From positions 62,001 through 126,000 of the forward strand of contig CANMDW010000001.1 of NCBI GenBank assembly GCA_947496705.1: a stretch of 64,000 nucleotides of DNA. Reading direction: 5' to 3'. Source of the stretch: an uncultured Aquimarina sp. GTDB lineage: Bacteria; Bacteroidota; Bacteroidia; Flavobacteriales; Flavobacteriaceae. A program made the translations under genes and the position numbers. Of the stretch, positions 18,102 to 26,991 are shown piece after piece. Under the pieces are notes generated by a model. The model was not told the DNA's origin. It saw only the letters and a program-made list of their open reading frames with translations, and made no database searches. Numbering within the stretch: the stretch's first letter is position 1; each line of letters starts with the position of its first letter.

Positions 18102-18671
18102 CTATTTCTTAAAATTATACGTTTCTAAGGGAGTGACACAATAATCCAAGGCAACATCTGTGCTCAAAATATGGTTGATCTTCTTTTCGGAAGGAAAAAA
18201 AGAAAGGCCGATTTTTAAGGTTTTGGGATTACATTTTGCCAAAAAACCATCATAAAACCCTTTACCATAACCTACCCGGTTTCCATGTTGGTCAAAAGCC
18301 AATAGTGGCACAAAAACTACTTCTATTGTATCTTCGGGAATTGGGATCCCATCTACAGGTTCGGAAATTCCCCAGGAATTGACTTTTAATAAAGTAGTGT
18401 CTGTAAGTAATATATGTGTTAAAGAATTGTCCTTAAAATTACTTTTGGGTACAATCACGTTTTTATCCTTTCCCTGAAGAATATGCAGTATAAATTCTGT
18501 ATCTACCTCTTTATGTTTCTGTATGGGTAAGAAAATATGGTAATACGATTTTTCCCAGATTGGTAATTGAAGTAATTGATTGGCAATATCCATACTCAAA
18601 CGTTCTACATCTTCTTCACTTATTTGAGATCTAAGCATTTTGTATTTGGTGCGCAGTTCTTGCTTATTCAT
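18102..18671 (-). CDS. 5-formyltetrahydrofolate cyclo-ligase
   Basis: This 189-residue enzyme of the MTHFS/YgfA family converts 5-formyl-THF to 5,10-methenyl-THF with ATP. The family signature GNRVGYGKGFYDGFL (about 131-146) with the ATP/phosphate-binding loop is intact, and an N-terminal basic KQELRTKYK segment is present. It is the last gene of a four-gene minus-strand operon; its start overlaps the end of the deacylase gene by 8 bases. Confidence 0.93.
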   Translation of the reverse strand: MNKQELRTKYKMLRSQISEEDVERLSMDIANQLLQLPIWEKSYYHIFLPIQKHKEVDTEFILHILQGKDKNVIVPKSNFKDNSLTHILLTDTTLLKVNSWGISEPVDGIPIPEDTIEVVFVPLLAFDQHGNRVGYGKGFYDGFLAKCNPKTLKIGLSFFPSEKKINHILSTDVALDYCVTPLETYNFKK

Positions 18672-19653
18672 TGACCAATTCTTTGGTTATGCGAAAAATA
18701 GCATCCCCTTTGTACACTATCGGGGCTTCATTCACATTAATTACAAACCCTGCATTACCTGCTTTGACTACGTGCCTCATTTTACCATAAGGATCTGTTA
18801 TTGTCGCCAGAATTTCTCCTTTTTCGACATGTTTGCCAATAGGTATTTTGATATGAAGCAACCCGCTGTATTTTGCGCGTACCCATATACTTTTATTAAT
18901 AATGATGCTCTTGGTATCAGGAATCGGTACTTCAAAATTTGTATGCAGCATATCCAGATGATGCAGCATACGCATGGTACCCTGCACACCTTCTATTGCG
19001 ATTTCCTTGCTGCTGTTTTGAGATTTGCCTCCTTCAAACAGTAATATATCCTTTCCTTTTTTGGCACAGGTTTCGCGATAAGAACCTGCCAGGTTTTTGG
19101 ATAGCAGCATAAAAGGAGCATTAAAAATTTTTGCCAGCTCTAACAGCCTTTCGTTTTTTGGATCCACCCTAATGTGGGGTGCATTGAACCTGCTGGCACC
19201 ACCGGTATGAAAATCCATACAGAAATCTGCAGCCGGTAAAATTTCATTGATAAACTGATACGCAAAACGACTGGCTAAAGAACCATTTTTGGTTCCCGGA
19301 AAAACCCTGTTCAGATCTCTTCCATCTGGGAAAAAACGATCCATACTCAAAAACCCAAAAACATTAAGTACAGGAATACAGATAATACTTCCTTTTGCCG
19401 GTTTATTAATTTTTTTGGAAATAATTTGTCTTACTACTTCGACTCCGTTAATCTCATCACCGTGTATTCCTGCCGTGATTAAAACCGTTGGCCCTGGTTT
19501 TTTTGATCTTTCTATAATTATAGGAATCTCTACCTTGGTAGAAGTATATAGCTTGGCAATATTAAAATTTATAATGGCACTAGAGCCTGGTGGTATTTCT
19601 TTGCCAAGAATATTAAGTATATTTTCTTCAGTTATTTTTGCCATAGGTTTCAC
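18664..19653 (-). CDS. succinylglutamate desuccinylase / aspartoacylase family metallo-deacylase
   Basis: This 329-residue M14-like zinc hydrolase has ligand motifs HGDEINGVEV (His and Glu, about 70-79) and DFHTGG (about 142-147). The C-terminal part (about 240-325) is beta-rich and resembles a lipoyl/biotinyl-like domain, as in the COG3608 subfamily. Members remove acyl groups from N-acyl amino acids; this subfamily's substrate is unknown. It is encoded between rimK (4-base overlap) and the cyclo-ligase (8-base overlap). Its recurring company with RimK and RimB-type protease suggests a shared peptide or glutamate-tail substrate. Confidence 0.88.
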   Translation of the reverse strand: MKPMAKITEENILNILGKEIPPGSSAIINFNIAKLYTSTKVEIPIIIERSKKPGPTVLITAGIHGDEINGVEVVRQIISKKINKPAKGSIICIPVLNVFGFLSMDRFFPDGRDLNRVFPGTKNGSLASRFAYQFINEILPAADFCMDFHTGGASRFNAPHIRVDPKNERLLELAKIFNAPFMLLSKNLAGSYRETCAKKGKDILLFEGGKSQNSSKEIAIEGVQGTMRMLHHLDMLHTNFEVPIPDTKSIIINKSIWVRAKYSGLLHIKIPIGKHVEKGEILATITDPYGKMRHVVKAGNAGFVINVNEAPIVYKGDAIFRITKELVNE

Positions 19654-20522
19654 AAACTTCTTTCAATATAACGTATTATAGCTTTTGAGATGTCTGTTCC
19701 GGTAGCATTTTCTATCCCTTCTAATCCGGGGGAGGAATTCACTTCCAGAATAAGTGGCCCTCTATCGCTTTGCAGCATATCTACTCCAGCCACACCCATT
19801 TTTAAAGCCTTGGTCGCTTTTACCGCTGCATATTCTTCGGCTTGACTTAATCGAATTAAGCGTGCTGTTCCTCCACGATGAAGATTAGACCTGAATTCAC
19901 CTTCTTTACCCTGCCTTTTCATCGCTCCTACCACCTCTCCGTCTACTACAAATGCCCTAATATCTGCTCCTTTGGCTTCTTTAATATATTCCTGAACGAT
20001 TACCCTGGCCTGTAACCCGTTAAAAGCCTCTAATACAGATTCTGCAGCTGTTTTGGTTTCGGCCAGAACTACTCCTAATCCCTGAGTACCCTCGAGAAGT
20101 TTAATAATAAGTGGTGCACCCCCCACATGGGATATCACCTCTGAAACATCTTTGGAATAATTCGTAAATACCGTTTTTGGGAGCCCCAGACCTGCCTTGG
20201 ATAACATTTGCAGGCTTCTTAATTTGTCTCTGGATTGCAATAGTGCTTGTGATTTTAAGGTGGTAAATACATTCATCAACTCAAATTGCCTCACTACAGC
20301 AGTACCATAAAAAGTTACCGAAGATCCAATCCTGGGAATCACAGCATCCACATGATCTAGCTTTCTACCTCGATAATAAATCTCAGGTTTTTGTTTTTCA
20401 ATGATAATATCGCAATTAAGCGGATCAATCACCTGCACATTATGTTTACGCTTCACTGCAGCCTGAACAAGGGCATGAGTAGAATACAAATTTGCATTGC
20501 GCGACAAAATTTTGAGGTTCAT
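19650..20522 (-). CDS. rimK: RimK family alpha-L-glutamate ligase
   Basis: This 290-residue ATP-grasp ligase adds glutamate residues, in E. coli to the C-terminus of ribosomal protein S6. Visible are the preATP-grasp N-domain (about 1-95), the glycine-rich ATP loop LLEGTQGLGVVL and the metal/ATP residues near the end (ILEVNSSPGLEGIENATG). Start and stop overlap with both neighbours: ATG of rimK shares one base with the stop of the protease gene, and its stop overlaps the deacylase start (ATGA). Translation is therefore coupled through the operon. Confidence 0.93.
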   Translation of the reverse strand: MNLKILSRNANLYSTHALVQAAVKRKHNVQVIDPLNCDIIIEKQKPEIYYRGRKLDHVDAVIPRIGSSVTFYGTAVVRQFELMNVFTTLKSQALLQSRDKLRSLQMLSKAGLGLPKTVFTNYSKDVSEVISHVGGAPLIIKLLEGTQGLGVVLAETKTAAESVLEAFNGLQARVIVQEYIKEAKGADIRAFVVDGEVVGAMKRQGKEGEFRSNLHRGGTARLIRLSQAEEYAAVKATKALKMGVAGVDMLQSDRGPLILEVNSSPGLEGIENATGTDISKAIIRYIERSL

Positions 20523-20950
20523 TACGATTGTTGATTATAAGACTGATTCTCCAATTGAGGATCAACCAAAAATTTTCCGTTTAAAAATTTGCGGCCGATA
20601 AGCACAGGAAAACGCATATCATCTCGAGGAGATAGTGTAAGTGTTATTGGATAGGTTTTATCAAATAAAGTAATTTGTGTTCTGATTGCATATCGCACGG
20701 CTACTTTTCCGTTAATCTCTTTTACGGCTGTAATATCATAATTCTTAAACGTAAATCTTTTGCCGTTATATTCGGGATGCATAGCATCCAGAAAACTGCA
20801 TTGCAATGTTTGATCAATCTCTCTGATATCAATACAATGAATCGATGAAGTATACACTCCTGTATCGATCTTGGCATCGATATCTTTTAAATTTAAAAGT
20901 GGAAAATCAGCTTTATCAGTCCTACCAATTATTTTCTTTTCCTTTTCCAA
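20522..20950 (-). CDS. RimB-like retropepsin-type protease (ATP-dependent zinc protease family)
   Basis: The family (COG4067) is commonly labelled ATP-dependent zinc protease but has the retropepsin-like motif, seen here as KIDTGVYTSSIHC (Asp-Thr-Gly). Pseudomonas RimB, encoded beside RimK, belongs to the same family. The reading frame is open back to 21049, but the first 33 residues do not resemble the family, while the conserved part starts at EKEKKIIGRTDKADFP. The TTG at 20950 gives a 142-residue protein of usual length; a TTG at 21049 is the only longer choice. It heads the rimK operon. Confidence 0.82.
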   Translation of the reverse strand: MEKEKKIIGRTDKADFPLLNLKDIDAKIDTGVYTSSIHCIDIREIDQTLQCSFLDAMHPEYNGKRFTFKNYDITAVKEINGKVAVRYAIRTQITLFDKTYPITLTLSPRDDMRFPVLIGRKFLNGKFLVDPQLENQSYNQQS

Positions 20951-21050
20951 AAAAAATATATTAACAATGGGACTACTAATGTAAGAAAAAACAAGATGCG
21001 TTGTATGATATCTACCCTTTTTAATAGAAAACGAAATTTTGACTAGCAAT

Positions 21051-21070
21051 TAGTGTCTGGTCAGAAATTT
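21051..21070. repeat. solitary MITE terminal repeat
   Basis: TAGTGTCTGGTCAGAAAT matches the left terminal repeat of the three MITE copies with one mismatch, but the interior and the other end are missing. It sits in the divergent promoter region between the rimB-like gene and uvrC. It may be a remnant of a deleted copy. Confidence 0.5.
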
Positions 21071-21124
21071 TATACCTTCAATGTTTGTATTGTGCCTTTT
21101 CACCATTAAATTTGCCATTGCAAT

Positions 21125-22924
21125 ATGCAAGAAGCTTCTTTAGACATACAAATCAAAACCTTACCTTCTAATCCCGGGGTATATCAATATTATGATAAGG
21201 ATGACAAATTACTATATGTTGGTAAGGCTAAAAATCTAAAGAAAAGGGTAGCTTCATACTTTACAAAGACCCATGATAATTATAAGACCAGAGTTCTGGT
21301 AAAAAAAATTCGCTCGATAAAACACATCATTGTAGAAACTGAAACAGATGCATTGTTGCTGGAAAACAACCTGATCAAAAAGTACCAGCCCCGTTTTAAT
21401 GTCATGCTGAAGGATGATAAAACGTATCCCTGGATTTGTATTAAAAAAGAACGTTTCTCCAGAATATTCTTGACTCGCAACCTTCTCAAAGATGGTTCAG
21501 AATATTATGGCCCTTATACTTCTGTAAAAACTGTGCATACGCTTTTAGACCTTATCAAAGGACTCTATCAGCTCAGAACCTGCAACTATGATCTTTCAAA
21601 AGAAAAAATAGATAATGGCAAGTACAAAGTATGTCTGGAATATCACCTGGGCAATTGCAAAGGTCCTTGCGAAGGGCTACAAGAAGAAAAAGAATACAAT
21701 GAAAACCTTGAAGCCATTCGACAGATTGTAAAAGGTAATTTTAAAGATTCCTTGAACCGTTTTCGTAAACAAATGGCTACCTATGCAGAGAAAATGGAGT
21801 TTGAAGATGCCCAAAGAATTAAAGAAAAAATTGAAATTCTGGAAAAGTATCAGGCCAAATCTACGGTTGTTAACCCCAAAATAAGCAACGTAGATGTATT
21901 TTCGATCATATCTGATGAGTCATACGGATATGTGAATTTTCTTCAGTTGTCCTATGGTGCAATCATACGATCTCATACTACCGAGATCAAGAAAAAATTA
22001 GACGAATCAGACAAGCAACTTTTAGAACTGGCTATTGTAGAACTTCGTCAACGATTTGACTCAAAATCCAAAGAACTATTTGTTCCGTTTGAAGTAGCCG
22101 TTGGCGAGGGATTAAAAATAACGGTTCCGCAGCTAGGCGACAAAAAGAAGATTGTAGACTTATCTCTCAGAAATGCAAAATATTACAGGCAGGAGCGTTT
22201 TAAGCAGATCAAAATTATTGATCCAGATCGTCATATAAAGCGGTTGATGGCACAAATGAAAAAAGATCTGAGGTTGCCAGAAGAACCACGACATATCGAA
22301 TGTTTTGATAACTCAAACATTCAGGGAACCAATCCTGTAGCGGCCTGTGTGGTTTTTAAGAATGGGAAACCCAGCAAGAAAGAATACAGAAAATTCAATA
22401 TAAAAACTGTAGAAGGCCCTAATGACTTTGCCTCGATGGAAGAAGTTGTATACCGAAGGTATAAAAGATTAGTTGAAGAAGAACAGCCTTTACCACAACT
22501 TGTTATTGTCGACGGAGGAAAAGGACAATTGTCTTCGGGATTAAAAGCCCTGGATGCACTCGAATTAAGGGGAAAAATTACCATCATTGGTATCGCAAAA
22601 AGACTGGAAGAGATTTATTACCCCGGCGATTCGATTCCGTTGTATTTGGATAAAAAATCAGAATCCTTAAAGATCATACAACATCTTCGTAACGAGGCAC
22701 ATCGATTTGGGATTACATTTCACAGGCAAAAAAGAAGTAAATCGGCATTGGATACCGAACTGGATTCAATTCCCGGAATCGGAGAAAAAACGGTCATAGA
22801 ATTACTGAAGCATTTTAGATCGGTAAAGAGAATAAGTGAAGCTTCAAAAGATGAACTGGCTGAAGTGATAGGAGATTCGCGCGCAACCAAAGTATTTAAT
22901 TACTATCTTTCTAAAAAAGATTAA
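21125..22924 (+). CDS. uvrC: excinuclease ABC subunit C
   Basis: This 599-residue nuclease subunit of nucleotide excision repair makes both incisions. Domains in order: GIY-YIG (about 10-90; LPSNPGVYQYYD and LLYVGKAKNLKKRV), a Cys cluster with YHLGNCKGPC, the UVR domain (about 205-240, FEDAQRIKEKIEILEKYQ), the RNase H-like C-nuclease (about 380-500, ECFDNSNIQGTNPVA) and a helix-hairpin-helix pair at the C-terminus (IPGIGEKTVIELLKHF). All parts are intact. The patatin gene starts 2 bases after its stop. Confidence 0.97.
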   Translation: MQEASLDIQIKTLPSNPGVYQYYDKDDKLLYVGKAKNLKKRVASYFTKTHDNYKTRVLVKKIRSIKHIIVETETDALLLENNLIKKYQPRFNVMLKDDKTYPWICIKKERFSRIFLTRNLLKDGSEYYGPYTSVKTVHTLLDLIKGLYQLRTCNYDLSKEKIDNGKYKVCLEYHLGNCKGPCEGLQEEKEYNENLEAIRQIVKGNFKDSLNRFRKQMATYAEKMEFEDAQRIKEKIEILEKYQAKSTVVNPKISNVDVFSIISDESYGYVNFLQLSYGAIIRSHTTEIKKKLDESDKQLLELAIVELRQRFDSKSKELFVPFEVAVGEGLKITVPQLGDKKKIVDLSLRNAKYYRQERFKQIKIIDPDRHIKRLMAQMKKDLRLPEEPRHIECFDNSNIQGTNPVAACVVFKNGKPSKKEYRKFNIKTVEGPNDFASMEEVVYRRYKRLVEEEQPLPQLVIVDGGKGQLSSGLKALDALELRGKITIIGIAKRLEEIYYPGDSIPLYLDKKSESLKIIQHLRNEAHRFGITFHRQKRSKSALDTELDSIPGIGEKTVIELLKHFRSVKRISEASKDELAEVIGDSRATKVFNYYLSKKD

Positions 22925-22926
22925 TC

Positions 22927-25212
22927 GTGGTTACATATCGCACACCAAAACTTTTTTTCTGCATACTACTGTTTATGGTGATTCTCATGATTCCAGAAAT
23001 AATTTGGTCGCAAGAGAAAGAGGTTATAAAAACTCGTGATAATCCTGTAGCAGAAGATGTTAAGGTAGGGTTGGTATTAAGTGGTGGTGGCGCAAAAGGA
23101 CTGGCACATATTGGTGCACTAAAAGTTATTGAAGAAGCCGGAGTACGTATCGATTATATAGGAGGAACCAGTATGGGAGCCATTGTTGGTGCATTGTATG
23201 CTTCGGGGTACACCGCAAAAGAGCTGGACTCTATTTTCAGATCTGTGGATTTTGACACCTTTATACAGGATGTACTTCCCAGAGATGTAAAAACCTTTTA
23301 TGAGCGAGAAGATGCAGAAAAATATGCAGTAACGCTTCCATTTGACAAATTTAAAATAGATTTACCCAAAGGCCTGTCAAAAGGTCAGAATTTCTTTAAC
23401 CAATTCTCGAGGTATACCTCTCATGTGAATGATATAAGGGATTTTGATAAACTTCCCATCCCCTTTTTCTGCATGGCTACCAATATAGAAACAGGAGAGC
23501 AAATATTGTTGGATAAAGGATATTTGCCTGAAGCGGTTGCAGCCAGTGGTGCTTTACCCTCTGTATTTAGCCCGGTAGAAGTAGACGGTATTTTAATGAC
23601 AGATGGTGGAGTTGCCAATAATTATCCCGTGAAAGAAATACGGGCAAAAGGGGCCGAAATTATCATAGGTATCGATGTACAAGATAGTTTAATGCTTAGA
23701 GATCAACTAAATTCTGTTACCAACATTATGTTACAGATCAGTAATTTCAGAACGTATAATGCTATGAAAGACAAAGTATCTGAGACCGATGTATACATAA
23801 AACCTTCGATTATGGATTTTTCGGTAATATCTTTTGATAAAGCCGATAAAATTATTGCTGCCGGTGAGGATGCAGCACGTGCTAATTTCGAAAATCTGAA
23901 AGAAATAACACAACGTCAAAAATCATCAAAACCTAAAGCTAGTATTCCAAAAAAACAAGAAACCTTACTTATACATAGTTTAACAATTACCGGAAATAAG
24001 AGATATACCAGAGCCTATATACGAGGAAAACTAAAACTTAAAACCCCAAGAGTCTCTACTTATGAAAAACTAAACGAAGGGATTAATAACCTATCTGCCA
24101 CAGGAAATTTTGATCGGATAAGCCATAGATTAATCGACAAAGCAGAAGGTAAAGAATTAGCACTTAATGTTAAAGAAAGTGAAAATAAAATGTTGTTGCG
24201 TTTTGCTTTGCATTATGATGATTTATATCAGACGGCAGCTCTGGTTAATATTACCCGAAAAAGTTTATTAGTTAATAACGATGTGCTTTCGGCAGATGTG
24301 GCTTTGGGCGATAATATACGATATAATGTAGAATATTATATTGATAATGGTTTTTACTGGAGTACCGGATTAAAACTTCGATATACGAACTTTGAAAAAG
24401 ACATTGACTTTGATTTTATAGGGCAGTTTGGAGAACTTCCGAATCTGGATATCAATACAGTTAATGTTGACTATACCGATATCAATGCTCAAATTTATGC
24501 AGAAACATTGCTGAAGCAAACTTTCTCGGCAGGATTGGGTGCAGAATATAAACGCCTCAGAATCATTTCTGACACTTTTGGAGAAGATGAAAATGAAATC
24601 CCAAGAACAGTATTTGAGGACAGTGATTATTGGAGTGCATTTGGGTATTTAAAACTAGACACATACGATAACAAGTATTTCCCCAGGCGAGGAATTTTAT
24701 TTGATGGGGATATACACACCTATCTTCTTTCTTCAGATTTTACCCAAAGTTTTGACGAGTTTTCGATTGCCAAAGCACATTTGGGGTATGCAATGCCTTT
24801 GTCTGGCAAGCTTGCCCTCAATATTAGTATGGACGCCGGTACCAAAATCGGTAATAATGCCATTAATTCCCTCGATTTTCTTTTGGGAGGTTTTGGAGCA
24901 AGAACCATCAATAATTTTATCCCTTTTTATGGATATGATTTTTTGGGCTTTACCGGACAAAGTTTTGCAAAAGCATTGATCTCGCTTGATTATGAAATCT
25001 TTAAAAAGAACCATATAAATGTGGCTGCAAATTTTGCCAATGCTGGTAACAAATTGTTCAGTACCGGAAAATGGTTAGAAGATCCAGAATTTACAGGATA
25101 TGCACTGGGTTATGGTCTCGATACCTTTGCCGGGCCTGTACAAGTAAAATATTCGTATTCACCAGAGCTGAAAGAAAGTCATTGGTTCTTTAGTGTGGGT
25201 TTTTGGTTTTAA
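22927..25212 (+). CDS. patatin-like phospholipase with POTRA and outer-membrane barrel
   Basis: This 761-residue protein has an N-terminal signal (about 1-28). The patatin domain (about 45-235) has oxyanion loop SGGGAKGLAH, nucleophile GTSMG and catalytic Asp in DGGVANNYP. A POTRA-like region (about 340-410) leads to a C-terminal beta-barrel (about 415-761) ending in Phe. This is the PlpD-like type Vd layout, widespread in Bacteroidota, which places a lipase at the outer membrane. Start is GTG at 22927, two bases after uvrC; an in-frame ATG at 22978 would shorten the signal. Co-transcription with uvrC is likely. Confidence 0.9.
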   Translation: MVTYRTPKLFFCILLFMVILMIPEIIWSQEKEVIKTRDNPVAEDVKVGLVLSGGGAKGLAHIGALKVIEEAGVRIDYIGGTSMGAIVGALYASGYTAKELDSIFRSVDFDTFIQDVLPRDVKTFYEREDAEKYAVTLPFDKFKIDLPKGLSKGQNFFNQFSRYTSHVNDIRDFDKLPIPFFCMATNIETGEQILLDKGYLPEAVAASGALPSVFSPVEVDGILMTDGGVANNYPVKEIRAKGAEIIIGIDVQDSLMLRDQLNSVTNIMLQISNFRTYNAMKDKVSETDVYIKPSIMDFSVISFDKADKIIAAGEDAARANFENLKEITQRQKSSKPKASIPKKQETLLIHSLTITGNKRYTRAYIRGKLKLKTPRVSTYEKLNEGINNLSATGNFDRISHRLIDKAEGKELALNVKESENKMLLRFALHYDDLYQTAALVNITRKSLLVNNDVLSADVALGDNIRYNVEYYIDNGFYWSTGLKLRYTNFEKDIDFDFIGQFGELPNLDINTVNVDYTDINAQIYAETLLKQTFSAGLGAEYKRLRIISDTFGEDENEIPRTVFEDSDYWSAFGYLKLDTYDNKYFPRRGILFDGDIHTYLLSSDFTQSFDEFSIAKAHLGYAMPLSGKLALNISMDAGTKIGNNAINSLDFLLGGFGARTINNFIPFYGYDFLGFTGQSFAKALISLDYEIFKKNHINVAANFANAGNKLFSTGKWLEDPEFTGYALGYGLDTFAGPVQVKYSYSPELKESHWFFSVGFWF

Positions 25213-25309
25213 TACATAAGAAAAAAGAGCAAAGAAGATAGATTGGATTGTAGAAAAACGTAAAAGCATTGATTTTCTGATTTAATCCCTCATAGAGGGT
25301 TTAATTCCC

Positions 25310-25393
25310 CAAGGCCTGTCTGCCGACCCAGGCAGGCTTGCCTCGAAAACAAAATGTATTTTCGGAAGCATACCTCGTGAGCTTGCTCCGAGG
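25310..25393. repeat. GC-rich palindromic intergenic repeat
   Basis: Two palindromic parts lie in the 392-base gap before hmgA: GCCTG...CAGGC at 25314-25337, and CCTCGTGAGC-TT-GCTCCGAGG near 25373-25393 (9 bp with one bulge). They are much richer in GC than the surroundings and resemble the other REP-type patches at 41.5, 42.9 and 57.8 kb. The rest of the gap holds no gene that I can see. Confidence 0.55.
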
Positions 25394-25604
25394 TCGTTGA
25401 TTTAAAAAGTCTTCTGCTATTTTCTCTTTCATCTCTTCTGTTCATAAAAGAAATATTTACGATATTTGTACTATTATGAGTTTGTTTTGGAAGGATTTAC
25501 TACTATTGCTACATTACCTTATTAAACGTAATCCCGAATAAGGCGTTTTTGTTATTCCTTATCTTTTTTCAAAAAAGTAGTTATTATCTTAAATTTACAA
25601 CATC

Positions 25605-26762
25605 ATGCCTTTTTATCATTCATTAGGGAAAATACCACCTAAACGCCATACCATCTTTAAAAAACCTGATGGCAACCTATATTATGAACAATTATTTGGA
25701 ACTATAGGATTTGACGGGATGTCTACCAACTTGTATCATCATCACAGGCCTACTCAGGTAAAAGAAATTAGAGGAAACTATAGTGTGGCACCAAAAATTG
25801 CCATTAAAAATAATATTAAATCTTATCGTTTTCACGGTTTTAAGGTCAATTCCGAAAAAGACTATTTACAAAGTAGAAAAACTGTATTAACCAACAGTGA
25901 TGTAAGCATTATTTTATCTGCTCCCCAGGAATCAACAGCAGCTTATTTTTATAAGAATACCGATGCTGATGAATTGATTTTTGTACATCGTGGTAGTGGA
26001 AAATTTCGCAGTCACCTGGGAAATCTTGATTTTAAATATGGAGATTATATATTAATTCCCAGGGGAACCATTTATAAGCTAGATTTTGACACTACCGATA
26101 ATCGTTTGTTTATTGTAGAATCCCGAAGGCCAATTTACACTCCAAAAAGATATAGAAATTGGTTCGGGCAATTACTAGAACATTCTCCATACTGTGAACG
26201 AGATCTCAGAACACCTTATGAGCTGGAAAGCAATGACGAAAAAGGTGATTTTTTGATCAAAGTAAAAAAACAAGATGAAATCTTTGATATGATCTATGCT
26301 ACGCATCCGTTTGATGTAGTGGGATATGATGGGTTTAATTTTCCGTATGCTTTTTCAATACACGATTTCGAACCTATCACCGGTAGAATACATCAGCCTC
26401 CTCCTGTTCATCAGACTTTTGAGACCGATGCATTTGTCGTGTGTTCTTTTGTACCAAGATTATACGATTATCATCCCAAGAGCATTCCTGCTCCATACAA
26501 CCATAGTAATATCGATAGTGATGAAGTACTATACTACGTAGATGGTGATTTTATGAGCAGAAATGATATCGATGCAGGCCATATTTCCTTGCATCCGGCA
26601 GGTATTCCTCACGGACCCCATCCCGGAGCAGTAGAGCGAAGTATTGGCAAAACCAAAACCGACGAGCTCGCTGTTATGGTAGATACGTTTAAACCACTTA
26701 TGGTAACAGAAGAAGCTATGAATATAGCCGACGAAGATTATCATACTTCCTGGTTAGAGTAA
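25605..26762 (+). CDS. hmgA: homogentisate 1,2-dioxygenase
   Basis: This 385-residue cupin-fold non-heme iron enzyme opens the ring of homogentisate to maleylacetoacetate in tyrosine and phenylalanine degradation. It has the bacteroidetal short form. Recognisable segments are MPFYHSLGKIPPKRHTIFK at the N-terminus, the central cupin (about 95-180, FVHRGSGKFRSHLG) and the His-rich C-terminal iron site LHPAGIPHGPHPGAVE. The next gene, hppD, makes its substrate, and both lie on the same strand with 229 bases between them. Confidence 0.92.
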   Translation: MPFYHSLGKIPPKRHTIFKKPDGNLYYEQLFGTIGFDGMSTNLYHHHRPTQVKEIRGNYSVAPKIAIKNNIKSYRFHGFKVNSEKDYLQSRKTVLTNSDVSIILSAPQESTAAYFYKNTDADELIFVHRGSGKFRSHLGNLDFKYGDYILIPRGTIYKLDFDTTDNRLFIVESRRPIYTPKRYRNWFGQLLEHSPYCERDLRTPYELESNDEKGDFLIKVKKQDEIFDMIYATHPFDVVGYDGFNFPYAFSIHDFEPITGRIHQPPPVHQTFETDAFVVCSFVPRLYDYHPKSIPAPYNHSNIDSDEVLYYVDGDFMSRNDIDAGHISLHPAGIPHGPHPGAVERSIGKTKTDELAVMVDTFKPLMVTEEAMNIADEDYHTSWLE

Positions 26763-26910
26763 TTAATTAGAGGATGTGAGCATAAGAAAATCATATAATA
26801 CCTTGTTTTTTATTACATTATAAATTCTTCTGTCAAATCATTAAAGAATTAAAAAATGTTGAATTATAGAACTGATATAACTTCTCACATAAGAGCCATG
26901 TGGTAAAATA

Positions 26911-26945
26911 TAGACCTTCAAGGTTTTCAAAACCTTGAAGGTCTA
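26911..26945. repeat. 17-bp perfect palindrome (GACCTTCAAGG type)
   Basis: TAGACCTTCAAGGTTTT (26911-26927), one central C, then its exact complement to 26945. It has the same core as 13891-13927. It sits between hmgA and hppD, with no T-run, so it is a repeat rather than a full terminator. Confidence 0.7.
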
Positions 26946-26991
26946 TAAATATCTCATTTCATTTACTAGTTAATTATTTAATTAAAATATT

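Noticed and set aside
20951..21049. N-terminal extension of the RimB-like protease
   Set aside because: The 33 extra residues do not resemble the family; start at the TTG at 20950 preferred.
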